Assembly (NCBI GenBank): GCA_045120955.1
Contig: JBGVFH010000090.1
Location: 1-47,477, forward strand
Direction: 5' to 3'
Length of the DNA: 47,477 bases
Source of the DNA: JAZMZS01 sp045120955
GTDB taxonomy: Bacteria; Bacillota; Clostridia; Oscillospirales; CAG-272
A program made the position numbers and the translations under genes. Shown here one piece after another: positions 16,535 through 24,322 of the stretch. Under the pieces are notes generated by a model that saw only the letters and a list, made by a program, of their open reading frames with translations, had not been told where the DNA came from and did not search any database. How positions within the stretch are numbered: the stretch's first letter is position 1; each line of letters opens with the position of its first letter.

Positions 16535-17323
16535 TTATTTGTCCGCATCTATTTCGGACTTGGGCAGATTTTGCAGTACACTTTCATCGGGGTTTAGCGT
16601 TACTTCGATATTAAAGCCTATCTCGCCCGCTTCATCATCCTCGCCGGATGCCGTATCGAGAAGCAACGTTCTCGATTTTATCAGCTCAAGCAGAGCCAAA
16701 AACGATGCGATAAGCTCGCTTCTGTCCTGCGCTCGGTCGAGTATGTCGAGAAGAGACAGTCTGCCCCTTTGACGAAGGGTAAGTACGATGCCGCTTATTT
16801 TTTCTTCGACAGAGACGACCCTTGCCTTTACCAGCGGCTTTATATGAGTGCTTTGTACGTTTTCCGAAGCTTCCAGCCTACGCATCATAAGCGAAAGCGC
16901 CCGTGACAGCAGCTCGGGATCAAGTCCGGTCGGCAGCTCCTTGTCGGGAGGTATCTCGTCCTCGTCTTTTACCATTCTGCCGGAATGCTCTGTGTACATC
17001 GAGAGCATTTTTGCGGCGGCTTCCTTTGCTTTTTTATAAATTATAAGCGCCTCGGAGAGCCATGCTCTCGGGTCTTCTTCATTTTCGGGGAGCTTTGGCA
17101 GAAGCATTCGGCTCTTTATGAGCATAAGCTCGCTTGCCATGACGATGAATTCAGAGGCAAGCTCCATGTCCATTCTTTGCGCTTGCTCGATATATTCCAT
17201 GTATTGGTCGCATATTACGGATATCTGTATGTCGTTGATATCCATTTTGTTTTTGTTTACGAGTGAGAGCAAAAGCTCAAGCGGCCCCTCGAAAAACTCA
17301 AGTTTGTATGTCATCTCTTCCAT
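16535..17323 (-). CDS. scpA: ScpA, kleisin subunit of the SMC complex
   Basis: 262 residues. The kleisin N-terminus YKLEFFEGPLELLLSLV and the following KMDINDIQISVICDQYMEY bind the SMC neck; the C-terminal winged helix binds the SMC head. It bridges the two SMC heads. A second ATG three codons in is also possible. It lies 25 bases after the M50 protease gene. Confidence 0.95.
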   Translation of the reverse strand: MEEMTYKLEFFEGPLELLLSLVNKNKMDINDIQISVICDQYMEYIEQAQRMDMELASEFIVMASELMLIKSRMLLPKLPENEEDPRAWLSEALIIYKKAKEAAAKMLSMYTEHSGRMVKDEDEIPPDKELPTGLDPELLSRALSLMMRRLEASENVQSTHIKPLVKARVVSVEEKISGIVLTLRQRGRLSLLDILDRAQDRSELIASFLALLELIKSRTLLLDTASGEDDEAGEIGFNIEVTLNPDESVLQNLPKSEIDADK

Positions 17324-17348
17324 CGGTTCACCTGAATTGTATTTTTAC

Positions 17349-18050
17349 TTATACGGCAAGAAACGGAATGAAATCAAGCAGCCTGTTTATTGCGCCGAAT
17401 ATGCCGTTTACGATAGTTCCGATAGAAAAACCGGAACCTACAGAAAGAAACACGAGCAGAGCTATCATGATATATCTTTCGTATTTCATGATGCCGAAGT
17501 AATATTTGTCGGGCAGGAAAGCAAACAGCACCCTTGATCCGTCAAAGGGCGGAATGGGTATGAGGTTGAACACCGCATAGCTGAGATTATAAAAGCAAAA
17601 GCAGTTAATGAGGGTAAGCACCGCCGTGCAGAGAGCATAGACGGTGTCGTTTTTTATACAAAGCGAAAGCATAGCATCATTTGAAAATCCCGCAAGAGCT
17701 ATCCTGTACAGAATAGTTCCGAGTATACCGAGTATAAGATTTATTGCGGGGCCTGCAAGCGCAGTGAGCGCCATTCCTTGCTTTTGCTTTTTAAAATATC
17801 TCGTGTTTATCGGGACAGGCTTTGCCCAACCGTAGCCGAACATCAGCATGAACAGAGAGCCGATGAGATCAAGATGCTTTATGGGGTTGAGAGTCAGTCT
17901 GCCGAGGTTACGTGCCGTCGGATCTCCCATCTTGTATGCCACATATCCGTGCGCAGCCTCGTGGAAGGAAAGCGCAAGCATGATACATGGGATAGATAGC
18001 AGCAGATTGAGTATTTCAAAAGTAGAACCGCCTATTATCTGTGATAGCAA
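17349..18050 (-). CDS. site-2-protease-family (M50) membrane metalloprotease
   Basis: 233 residues, several membrane segments. The zinc motif is H30-E-A-A-H34 within the second helix, and NLIPIPPFDGSRV supplies the third-ligand motif typical of M50. The short form without a PDZ domain matches the YwhC-like group beside scpA in Firmicutes. Substrate unknown. The start codon is TTG, with GGTAGGA five bases upstream; no better start fits the reading frame. Confidence 0.9.
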   Translation of the reverse strand: MLSQIIGGSTFEILNLLLSIPCIMLALSFHEAAHGYVAYKMGDPTARNLGRLTLNPIKHLDLIGSLFMLMFGYGWAKPVPINTRYFKKQKQGMALTALAGPAINLILGILGTILYRIALAGFSNDAMLSLCIKNDTVYALCTAVLTLINCFCFYNLSYAVFNLIPIPPFDGSRVLFAFLPDKYYFGIMKYERYIMIALLVFLSVGSGFSIGTIVNGIFGAINRLLDFIPFLAV

Positions 18051-18121
18051 TTTTATCCTACCTTTCTTTGATACAAAACATCAATAGGAAATAGAAAAGG
18101 GGCGTATATGATGCATCATAC

Positions 18122-19417
18122 TCACACATCAAGACGCACAAGGTCCTCGTAGGTTTCACGCTTGAGCACAAGCTTGTGCTCTCCTCCCTCTACCGCAACT
18201 ATCGGCGGGCGGGGAATTCTGTTGTAATTTGATGCCATTGAATAGTTGTATGCACCTGTAACGAGTACCGCTACCGTGTCTCCTCTGACGGGAGCTTGAA
18301 TTTTCATGTTCTCTCCGATAAGATCCCCTGATTCACAGCATCTTCCTGCAAGCGTGCAGCTGTAGTCGGCAGGCTCGTTTGCTTTGTTTGCGATCAATGC
18401 CGTATACTTTGAGCCGTAGAGGGCATATCTCGGGTTGTCGGGCATTCCTCCGTCAACAGAAACATAATTGCGAAAACCGGGTACGGTCTTTACCGAGCCT
18501 ACGGTATAGAGCGTAAGTCCTGCCGCCGCAACGATGCTGCGTCCCGGCTCGAACATGATCTTGGGGCGGATTATGCCTCTTTGCTTGCATATTCTGTTTA
18601 TGTCCTCGGATATGGCTCTGATATTGGCTGCAATATCTATCTCGCCGTCTTCTTCCGTATATTTTACGCCGAAGCCGCCGCCGAGATTAAGCTCTCGGAG
18701 AAGATATCCGCACTTTTCGTTTATATCCGCAATAAAACGTATCATTATGTCCGCTCCGAGAACGAACGGCTCCGTGTCAAAAATTTGCGAGCCTATGTGT
18801 GCATGAACGCCGACAAGGTCGATGTTTTCACATTTTATTGCTTTTTCAACGATAGCCTGAGCCTGCCCCGTTGTGATGGGACTGCCGAATTTCGAGTCGA
18901 CGTTTCCCGTGCTGATAGCCTTGTGCGTGTGCGGGTCTACCTCGGGTGTTATGCGCAGAAGTATTCTTTGCATTATACCCTTGTCTTTTGCAATTCTGTC
19001 AAGAGAGTAAAGCTCGTCTTCGTTGTCAACAACTATGGTGCCTACTCCTTTTTCTATAGCAAATACAAGGTCAGCATCGGTCTTGTTGTTCCCGTGAAAA
19101 TACGCTCTTTCCATAGGAAAGCCTGCGCTGTATGCGGTGTAAATCTCACCGGGGGAAACGCAGTCGATACCGAGCTTTTCTTCAGCGGCAATACGGTAGA
19201 TGTGCTTAAACGAGAGTGCTTTTGAAGCAAAGAGCGGTATTGCTGTTGAGCCGAAGCATTCTGTGAGAGTGTTATAATACATACGCATCTGCGCTCTTAC
19301 ATGGTCTATGTCGAGAACATAGACCGGTGTGCCGTACTCTTTTGCTATTTCAGTTGTATCGACATCTCCGATGGTGAGGTGTCCTTTTTCATTTGTTCCA
19401 AGATTTTTGTGAAGCAT
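18122..19417 (-). CDS. lysA: diaminopimelate decarboxylase
   Basis: 431 residues, normal length. It makes lysine from meso-diaminopimelate with PLP. K66 in PLFASKALS is the Schiff-base lysine; LGGGFG, EPGRSIVAAAG and GRCCESGD carry cofactor and substrate contacts. It lies 25 bases after engB and 71 bases before the M50 gene. No lysine riboswitch is present in these gaps. Confidence 0.95.
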   Translation of the reverse strand: MLHKNLGTNEKGHLTIGDVDTTEIAKEYGTPVYVLDIDHVRAQMRMYYNTLTECFGSTAIPLFASKALSFKHIYRIAAEEKLGIDCVSPGEIYTAYSAGFPMERAYFHGNNKTDADLVFAIEKGVGTIVVDNEDELYSLDRIAKDKGIMQRILLRITPEVDPHTHKAISTGNVDSKFGSPITTGQAQAIVEKAIKCENIDLVGVHAHIGSQIFDTEPFVLGADIMIRFIADINEKCGYLLRELNLGGGFGVKYTEEDGEIDIAANIRAISEDINRICKQRGIIRPKIMFEPGRSIVAAAGLTLYTVGSVKTVPGFRNYVSVDGGMPDNPRYALYGSKYTALIANKANEPADYSCTLAGRCCESGDLIGENMKIQAPVRGDTVAVLVTGAYNYSMASNYNRIPRPPIVAVEGGEHKLVLKRETYEDLVRLDV

Positions 19418-19442
19418 TTGCTGCAGTCCTTCTTTCTATATT

Positions 19443-20051
19443 TTACTTAACATCACAGAGCTTGAATATCTCTCTCCACAGCTCTTCTTTCCCTTCACGT
19501 GTCTGAGAGGAAAAGGGAATAAGCACTCCGTCTTCTTCAAAGCCAAGATCGTCACGCAGCTGTACAAGATTGTTTTTTCTGTTTGTGGCATTGAGCTTAT
19601 CCACCTTTGTTGCGACTACTATAAAGGGAATGCTTGAATCAATGAGCCAGTTTATCATAGTCACGTCGTCTTCGGTCAGCCCTATTCTTGAATCGACGAG
19701 CTGAACGACCCCTCGCAAAAGGTCGATGTTCGGATTTGCTGTGAAGTACCCGTCGGTGAGTGCGGACCATTTTTTCTTGTCCTCGAACGAACGCTTTGCA
19801 TACCCGTAGCCGGGCAGGTCTACCAAAAACATTTTTTTGTCAATGTCGTAGAAATTGACTGTGATCGTCTTTCCGGGGGAGGAGCTGACTCTCGCCAGCG
19901 CCTTTCTGCCGAGAAGCGTGTTGATAAGCGAGCTTTTTCCTACGTTCGAGCGTCCGGATATTGCTATTTGCGGCAGCCCCTCACGGGGAAACTGCTTTGG
20001 TATTCCGGCGCTGATTCTCAGCGTAACATTGTTTAAATTCGGTTTTATCAT
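19443..20051 (-). CDS. engB: EngB/YsxC, ribosome-assembly GTPase
   Basis: 202 residues from the ATG at 20051, ten bases past the lon stop; an upstream in-frame start would overlap lon by about 70 bases. The G1 motif GRSNVGKSS is at 33-41, G3 DLPGYGYAKR, and G4 TKVDK. It is needed for 50S assembly. The lon-engB pairing is conserved in Firmicutes. Confidence 0.94.
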   Translation of the reverse strand: MIKPNLNNVTLRISAGIPKQFPREGLPQIAISGRSNVGKSSLINTLLGRKALARVSSSPGKTITVNFYDIDKKMFLVDLPGYGYAKRSFEDKKKWSALTDGYFTANPNIDLLRGVVQLVDSRIGLTEDDVTMINWLIDSSIPFIVVATKVDKLNATNRKNNLVQLRDDLGFEEDGVLIPFSSQTREGKEELWREIFKLCDVK

Positions 20052-20061
20052 AAAAAATCTC

Positions 20062-22494
20062 TCATTCTGCGGTGCCTGCTCCCGTGCAGCGCACAAGCTC
20101 CTTATCAGAGTAGAGCTTTTGTATATCGGCACCTATTATCAGTTTGCTTTTGTCCGTATCGTCCGAGTCGGACAAAGCGTACAGCAACACTTCCTCAGCC
20201 GTTTTTACGGGTATGAAGGTGATATTGCGGCGCACCGTTTCATCCGTTTCGGGAATGTCTTTTTTGTTTGCATCCGGAATGATGACTGTCTTTACACCGG
20301 CTCTGTATGCCGCCATGGATTTTTCCTTCAGTCCTCCGATAGCGAGCACCTTGCCTCTGAGCGTTATCTCTCCCGTCATTGCAACATCTCTTTTTACAGC
20401 CTTGCCCGTGAGAGCGCTGACAAGAGCCGTCATCATCGTAACTCCTGCACTCGGGCCGTCTTTGGGGACAGCTCCCTCGGGTGCGTGGATGTGGATATCC
20501 TTGTTTTTGTAAAAATCGGGATCAATGCCGAGCTTTTGAGCCATTGCTCTGACACAGCTTACCGCTGTTTTTGCGGACTCCTTCATAACGTCACCGAGAG
20601 AACCCGTGAGCTCTATCTTGCCCGTTCCGTCAAAGACTGCGATCTCGATCTTCAGCATCTCTCCGCCGAAATCCGTGTAGGCAAGACCGTTTACAACCGC
20701 TATCTCGTCCTCGTCCGATATCGTCTCTTTTATGACCTTTGGAGCGCCGAGGAACAGATCTATATTTTCTTCTGTTATTTTTACCTTGCTCTCGCCGTCG
20801 ATGATGCTCTTAGCGCTTTTTCTGCAAAGCGTGCCTATTTCTCTTTCCAGATTTCTTACACCCGCCTCGGAGGTGTAGGAGTCGATCACAGCGAGGATGG
20901 CTCCGTCACTTATCGAGAGCGTCTTTTTGCTAAGCCCGTGGCGTTTAAGCTGCTTCGGAATAAGATGATGCTTTGCTATAGACAGCTTTTCCGCTCTTGT
21001 GTATGAGCCGAGCTTTATTATTTCCATTCTGTCTATGAGAGGAGCGGGAACCGTGTCGAGAGTGTTTGCCGTTGCGATGAATATGCAGTCCGAGAGGTCA
21101 AACGGAAGCTCAATAAAGTGATCCCTGAAATTCTTGTTTTGTTCACCGTCGAGCACCTCAAGAAGTGCGCTTGACGGGTCTCCGTGTGAGTCTCTTGTCA
21201 GCTTATCTATCTCGTCGAGCAGGATAAGCGGGTTTTTTACCTTTGAGCGGCTTATCGCATCTATTATTCTGCCGGGCATAGCGCCTATGTAGGTCTTTCT
21301 GTGGCCTCTGATATCAGCCTCATCTCTGACTCCGCCGAGCGACACACGCACAAATTTACGCTTCAACGCTTTAGCAACGGAGGATGCAATGGAAGTCTTA
21401 CCTACACCTGGAGGTCCTACGAGACACAGGATCTGATTTTTCGCATCGGGATTGAGCTGCTTTACGGCGATGTATTCGAGTATTCTCTGTTTTACCTTGT
21501 CGAGTCCGTCGTGGTCACGCTCAAGCACCTTTTGCGCCGCAGCGACGTCGGTGCGGTCGGCGGTCGTTTTGTTCCACGGAAGCTCCAGACAAACATCGAG
21601 ATAATTGCGTATGAGACTCGACTCAGCCGAGCCGAACTGCATACGGTCAAGCTTTGCGGCTTCCTTTTGCAGCTTTTCGCTTACCTCTTGCGGAAGCTTT
21701 GCCTCAGCTATTTTTTGCAGATATTCCTCTGAGTCGCTCATGCCCTGATCGCCGCCGCCAAGCTCAGATTGTATCAATTTCATCTGCTCGCGCAAAAAGA
21801 ACTCACGCTGATTTTGGTCAAGCTTTGCACGAACTCTTTTGTGAATGTCAAGCTCGTACGAGAGCAGCTTTGCCTCATTTTGCATCAGCACACAGGTAAG
21901 CTCCAAGCGTGCCATCGGGTCGAATTTTTCGAGCACCTTTTGCTTGTCTTCGAATTTTACAAGAACATTGGAGGCTATAAAATCTGCAAGAAGTCCGGGA
22001 TCGTTTACCCCGTGGACCGTCGTTCTTATCTCGGTCGATACAGAGGGAAGGAGAGAGGTGAACTCGTCAAAGGTGTTTCTTGCCTCCATTATGAGAGCTT
22101 CTCCTTTGATGCCGCCTCCCGCATCAACATCTACGTCCTTTGTTATTACCTCGGCACTCAGATACTGACCGTCGGAATTGAGACTGACAGTCTTTGCTCT
22201 GGCAAAGCCCCCGATGATAATTCTCAGCCCGCCGTTTTTAGTCTTTATCGACTGCCTGATCTTTGCGACGGTTCCGACCTTGTAAAGATCGTCCGCAGCG
22301 GGATCCTCTGTGGATATGTCCTTTTGCGTGCAGAAATATACCATTCCGTCGCCCTTTTGCGCCGCCTTGCACGCCGCAACGGATTTGTCCCGCACAAGCT
22401 CTATGCTTATCGGAACGGATGGGAATGCTACTATGCCTCGTAAGGCTATCGCAGGCAGAGACATGCTCTGCGCCTTTTCAATATATTTTACCAT
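20062..22494 (-). CDS. lon: Lon ATP-dependent protease
   Basis: 810 residues, full length. An N-terminal substrate domain (MVKYIEKAQSMSLPAIALRG) is followed by the AAA+ module with Walker A GPPGVGKTS (K366) and LLDEIDKLT, then the Ser-Lys protease domain: S682 in PKDGPSAGV and the lysine in GGLKEKSMAAYRAG. It degrades misfolded and regulatory proteins. The ATG at 22494 matches the family N-terminus; an internal ATG at 22464 with AAAGG eight bases upstream is an alternative. Confidence 0.96.
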   Translation of the reverse strand: MVKYIEKAQSMSLPAIALRGIVAFPSVPISIELVRDKSVAACKAAQKGDGMVYFCTQKDISTEDPAADDLYKVGTVAKIRQSIKTKNGGLRIIIGGFARAKTVSLNSDGQYLSAEVITKDVDVDAGGGIKGEALIMEARNTFDEFTSLLPSVSTEIRTTVHGVNDPGLLADFIASNVLVKFEDKQKVLEKFDPMARLELTCVLMQNEAKLLSYELDIHKRVRAKLDQNQREFFLREQMKLIQSELGGGDQGMSDSEEYLQKIAEAKLPQEVSEKLQKEAAKLDRMQFGSAESSLIRNYLDVCLELPWNKTTADRTDVAAAQKVLERDHDGLDKVKQRILEYIAVKQLNPDAKNQILCLVGPPGVGKTSIASSVAKALKRKFVRVSLGGVRDEADIRGHRKTYIGAMPGRIIDAISRSKVKNPLILLDEIDKLTRDSHGDPSSALLEVLDGEQNKNFRDHFIELPFDLSDCIFIATANTLDTVPAPLIDRMEIIKLGSYTRAEKLSIAKHHLIPKQLKRHGLSKKTLSISDGAILAVIDSYTSEAGVRNLEREIGTLCRKSAKSIIDGESKVKITEENIDLFLGAPKVIKETISDEDEIAVVNGLAYTDFGGEMLKIEIAVFDGTGKIELTGSLGDVMKESAKTAVSCVRAMAQKLGIDPDFYKNKDIHIHAPEGAVPKDGPSAGVTMMTALVSALTGKAVKRDVAMTGEITLRGKVLAIGGLKEKSMAAYRAGVKTVIIPDANKKDIPETDETVRRNITFIPVKTAEEVLLYALSDSDDTDKSKLIIGADIQKLYSDKELVRCTGAGTAE

Positions 22495-22560
22495 TTATCT
22501 ATCAATCCTTTCACAAAGGGAAAATGCAATAATCAAAAAACATTTATCTCAATCTTATAT

Positions 22561-22569
22561 ATTATATCA
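22561..22569 (-). promoter_or_regulatory. extended -10 promoter of lon
   Basis: On the minus strand the sequence TGATATAAT (TG-N-TATAAT) is a perfect extended -10 element. No good -35 is present, which extended -10 promoters do not require. Transcription would start near 22554, giving a leader of about 60 bases. A palindrome, TTTGTTAACAAA (22595-22606), lies about 30 bases upstream of the -10 and could be an operator. Confidence 0.55.
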
Positions 22570-22594
22570 TACAGTATTAAGAAATTCCATAGTT

Positions 22595-22606
22595 TTTGTT
22601 AACAAA
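22595..22606. promoter_or_regulatory. 12-bp palindrome upstream of the lon promoter
   Basis: TTTGTTAACAAA is a perfect inverted repeat placed where a regulator would meet the -35 region. It does not match CtsR or HrcA (CIRCE) operators. The role is inferred from position only. Confidence 0.35.
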
Positions 22607-22645
22607 TAAATAATTTTCTTCAAATAAATAGATATAAACAAATAC

Positions 22646-22746
22646 AAAAAAGCACAGTAACATCCGTTCTCCGTCTGGCGTATCATGAGATTGATACTTG
22701 CGGAGGGTGTTTTCTGTGCTGTTCTTTGCGAGCGGTTTCATACCGC
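22646..22746 (-). ncRNA. putative ~100-nt structured small RNA, family unknown
   Basis: Read on the minus strand, a consensus promoter leads into GCGGT-ATGAA-ACCGC (22746-22732), a short linker, and a long imperfect hairpin (22720-22651). That hairpin has an outer stem AGCACAG/CTGTGCT, then AACACC with GGATGTT, then CTCCG/CGGAG, then GTATCA/TGATAC closing a 6-base loop. Six T residues (22651-22646) follow directly. The plus-strand reading lacks a T-run, so the minus orientation is favoured. The lon promoter lies downstream, so this looks like a separate gene rather than a lon leader. I could not match it to SRP RNA, 6S RNA, tmRNA or a known riboswitch by eye. Confidence 0.6.
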
Positions 22747-22752
22747 CGGACA

Positions 22753-22781
22753 ATTATAGCAAATAAAAAAACACTTGTAAA
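22753..22781 (-). promoter_or_regulatory. sigma-A promoter of the putative small RNA
   Basis: On the minus strand: TTTACA (22776-22781), a 17-bp spacer, and a perfect TATAAT (22753-22758). The predicted start near 22746 coincides with the first base of the 5' hairpin. Confidence 0.7.
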
Positions 22782-22865
22782 TTCGCATTTTTTACGATTA
22801 TGGTCGAAAAAAATTGTATTATCTGACGATAATTGAAAAAAATCAAAAATTTCGTCAAAATCCTA

Positions 22866-22894
22866 TTGACAAAAGTTTTTGCCCGTGATATACT
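22866..22894 (+). promoter_or_regulatory. sigma-A promoter of infC-rpmI-rplT
   Basis: A perfect TTGACA (22866-22871), 17-bp spacer, then TATACT (22889-22894). Transcription should start near 22901, leaving a leader of about 140 bases before infC. It is divergent from the small-RNA promoter, whose -35 is 84 bases away. Confidence 0.85.
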
Positions 22895-22900
22895 TTATCG

Positions 22901-23031
22901 GTAAAACAAAGAAGAACGCCCTGTTCTCACCGTGCCGCAATGGCGAGTACGGTCAATAATCGCAGCAGATATGAGTACGCTGTGTTTTGATGTGCGGGGA
23001 GAGTTCTTTCGCACATTATTTTTTTGGAGGT
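22901..23031 (+). promoter_or_regulatory. infC leader with attenuator (candidate L20 autoregulatory leader)
   Basis: The leader contains a 5' hairpin AGAAC/GTTCT (22913-22927), a stem ACCGT-GCC paired with GGC...ACGGT (22929-22953), a third stem around 22961-22983, and a terminator-like hairpin ATGTGCG (22990-22996)/CGCACAT (23010-23016) followed by a T-rich run up to the ribosome-binding site. The terminator loop carries GTTCTT, complementary to AAGAAC at the 5' end, which allows a long-range alternative pairing. In Bacillus, L20 controls this operon by transcription attenuation in such a leader; the same is inferred here. Confidence 0.65.
22990..23025 (+). terminator. attenuator terminator in the infC leader
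   Basis: A 7-bp stem (ATGTGCG/CGCACAT) with a 13-base loop and the run TATTTTTTT ends just one base before GGAGGT. When formed it would stop transcription before infC. Confidence 0.7.
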
Positions 23032-23039
23032 GCTTTTTT

Positions 23040-23597
23040 ATCAGCGCTAAAGAACTGCTTATCAATGAAGAGATCAGAGCGAAGGAAGTTCGTATGATTG
23101 GCTCTGAGGGAGAACAACTCGGAATTATGAGTATCGACGATGCAAGAAATTATGCATACGACAGAGGTGTGGACCTCGTACTGATGGCTCCGAATGCACA
23201 GCCGCCCGTTTGCAGAGCAATGGATTACGGCAAGTACCGTTTTGAGAGAGACAAAAAAGAAAAAGAAGCCCGTAAAAAACAGCAGATCGTAAAGGTGAAA
23301 GAGGTCAAGCTTTCCTGCCGTATCGATACACACGATTTCAACACCCGTGTGAATCAGGCAAGAAAATTCCTTGAGGGCGGAGATAAGGTAAAGGCTATCG
23401 TGGTATTCAAGGGTCGTGAGATGACGCACCTTGAAATCGGCCGTGATATGCTCGACAAGTTCCTTGCGGCGTGCGAGGAATGCGGCACCACCGACAAAAA
23501 GCCCACTATGGAGGGCAGATTTATGTCTGTTGTGATTTCACCTGTAAAGGCAGACAAAAAGGCAACCAACAAAAATAACGCCTCTGACGGACAGTAA
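23040..23597 (+). CDS. infC: translation initiation factor IF-3, ATC start
   Basis: 185 residues. IF-3 binds the 30S subunit and proofreads the start codon. The family N-terminus SAKELLINEEIRAKEVRMIG begins right after an ATC codon at 23040, with GGAGGT at 23026-23031 and an ideal 8-base spacer. No in-frame ATG, GTG or TTG fits. IF-3 genes commonly use rare AUU/AUC/AUA starts, which the protein itself discriminates against, giving feedback control. The core motifs PVCRAMDYGKYRFE and GREMTHLEIG are present. First gene of the infC-rpmI-rplT operon. Confidence 0.95.
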   Translation: MSAKELLINEEIRAKEVRMIGSEGEQLGIMSIDDARNYAYDRGVDLVLMAPNAQPPVCRAMDYGKYRFERDKKEKEARKKQQIVKVKEVKLSCRIDTHDFNTRVNQARKFLEGGDKVKAIVVFKGREMTHLEIGRDMLDKFLAACEECGTTDKKPTMEGRFMSVVISPVKADKKATNKNNASDGQ

Positions 23598-23650
23598 GCG
23601 AAAGCAAAGCCGTCTTTGAGTAAAAAATCAGCAATAAGGAGAATAAAAAA

Positions 23651-23845
23651 ATGGCAAAGATCAAGACACATAAGGCCTCTGCGAAGAGATTTTCCGTAAC
23701 AGGCAGCGGCAAGGTTAAACACGCACCCTCACAGCACCGTCATAAACTCGGTATAAAGACACAGAAGCGTAAGAGAAATATGCGTAAGGCAAGCTACCTT
23801 AGCACATCAATGGCACCCACAGTTAAGGCTCTTATTCAGAAATAA
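23651..23845 (+). CDS. rpmI: 50S ribosomal protein L35
   Basis: 64 residues, normal for L35. It begins MAKIKTHKASAKRFSVTGSG and is strongly basic (KTQKRKRNMRKA). AAGGAGA lies eight bases before the ATG. It sits between infC and rplT in the canonical operon. Confidence 0.97.
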   Translation: MAKIKTHKASAKRFSVTGSGKVKHAPSQHRHKLGIKTQKRKRNMRKASYLSTSMAPTVKALIQK

Positions 23846-23890
23846 GCGTCTGTACCGATACTTTTCAGAAAAAAACGGAGGATTAGAACA

Positions 23891-24244
23891 ATGGCAAGAG
23901 TTAAAGGCGCAATGATGACGCGCAAAAGAAGAAATAGAGTATTAAAGGCAGCTAAGGGCTACTGGGGTGCAAAGAGCAAGCACTTCAAGATGGCAAAGCA
24001 AGCCGTTCTCAAGAGCGGTAACTATGCATTTGCCGGCAGAAAGATGAAGAAGCGTGAATTCAGACAGCTCTGGATCACAAGAATTTCCGCTCAGGCAAAG
24101 GTAAACGGAATGAACTATTCCACATTTATGAACGGTCTGAAGAAAGCCGGAATCACACTCAACAGAAAAATGCTCGCTGAGATCGCAGTATCCGACAAGG
24201 ATGCATTCGCAACACTTTGCGAAAAGGCAAAAGCAGCGCTTTAA
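23891..24244 (+). CDS. rplT: 50S ribosomal protein L20
   Basis: 117 residues. It begins MARVKGAMMTRKRRNRVLKA, with the conserved AKGYWGAKSKHFK and LWITRISAQAK segments. It is an early 23S rRNA-binding assembly protein and the known autoregulator of this operon in Bacillus. GGAGG precedes the ATG. A GC-rich terminator follows. Confidence 0.97.
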   Translation: MARVKGAMMTRKRRNRVLKAAKGYWGAKSKHFKMAKQAVLKSGNYAFAGRKMKKREFRQLWITRISAQAKVNGMNYSTFMNGLKKAGITLNRKMLAEIAVSDKDAFATLCEKAKAAL

Positions 24245-24253
24245 GAAAAATGC

Positions 24254-24300
24254 AAAGGGCAGTGACGCACACACGCGTCGCGCGCCCTTTCCTTTTGTTT
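24254..24300 (+). terminator. terminator after rplT
   Basis: AAAGGGC (24254-24260) pairs with GCCCTTT (24284-24290), enclosing an inner stem GACGC/GCGTC. The tail CCTTTTGTTTTA is T-rich. It ends the infC-rpmI-rplT unit, although the next gene in the same direction starts soon after and may be reached by readthrough. Confidence 0.75.
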
Positions 24301-24322
24301 TATCGAGGTTTGGAAAACTAAA

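Larger units (their letters stand above)
22495..23039. other. 545-bp regulatory region between lon and infC
   Basis: There is no protein gene here. From left to right it holds the lon leader, the lon promoter with a palindrome, a putative minus-strand small RNA with promoter and terminator, the divergent infC promoter, and the infC leader with an attenuator. All are annotated separately. Confidence 0.8.

Noticed and set aside
19855..21006. 383-residue plus-strand ORF opposite lon
   Set aside because: It lies fully antisense to the lon/engB coding sequence, has biased, unrecognisable composition and no ribosome-binding site; it is a shadow of codon use in lon.
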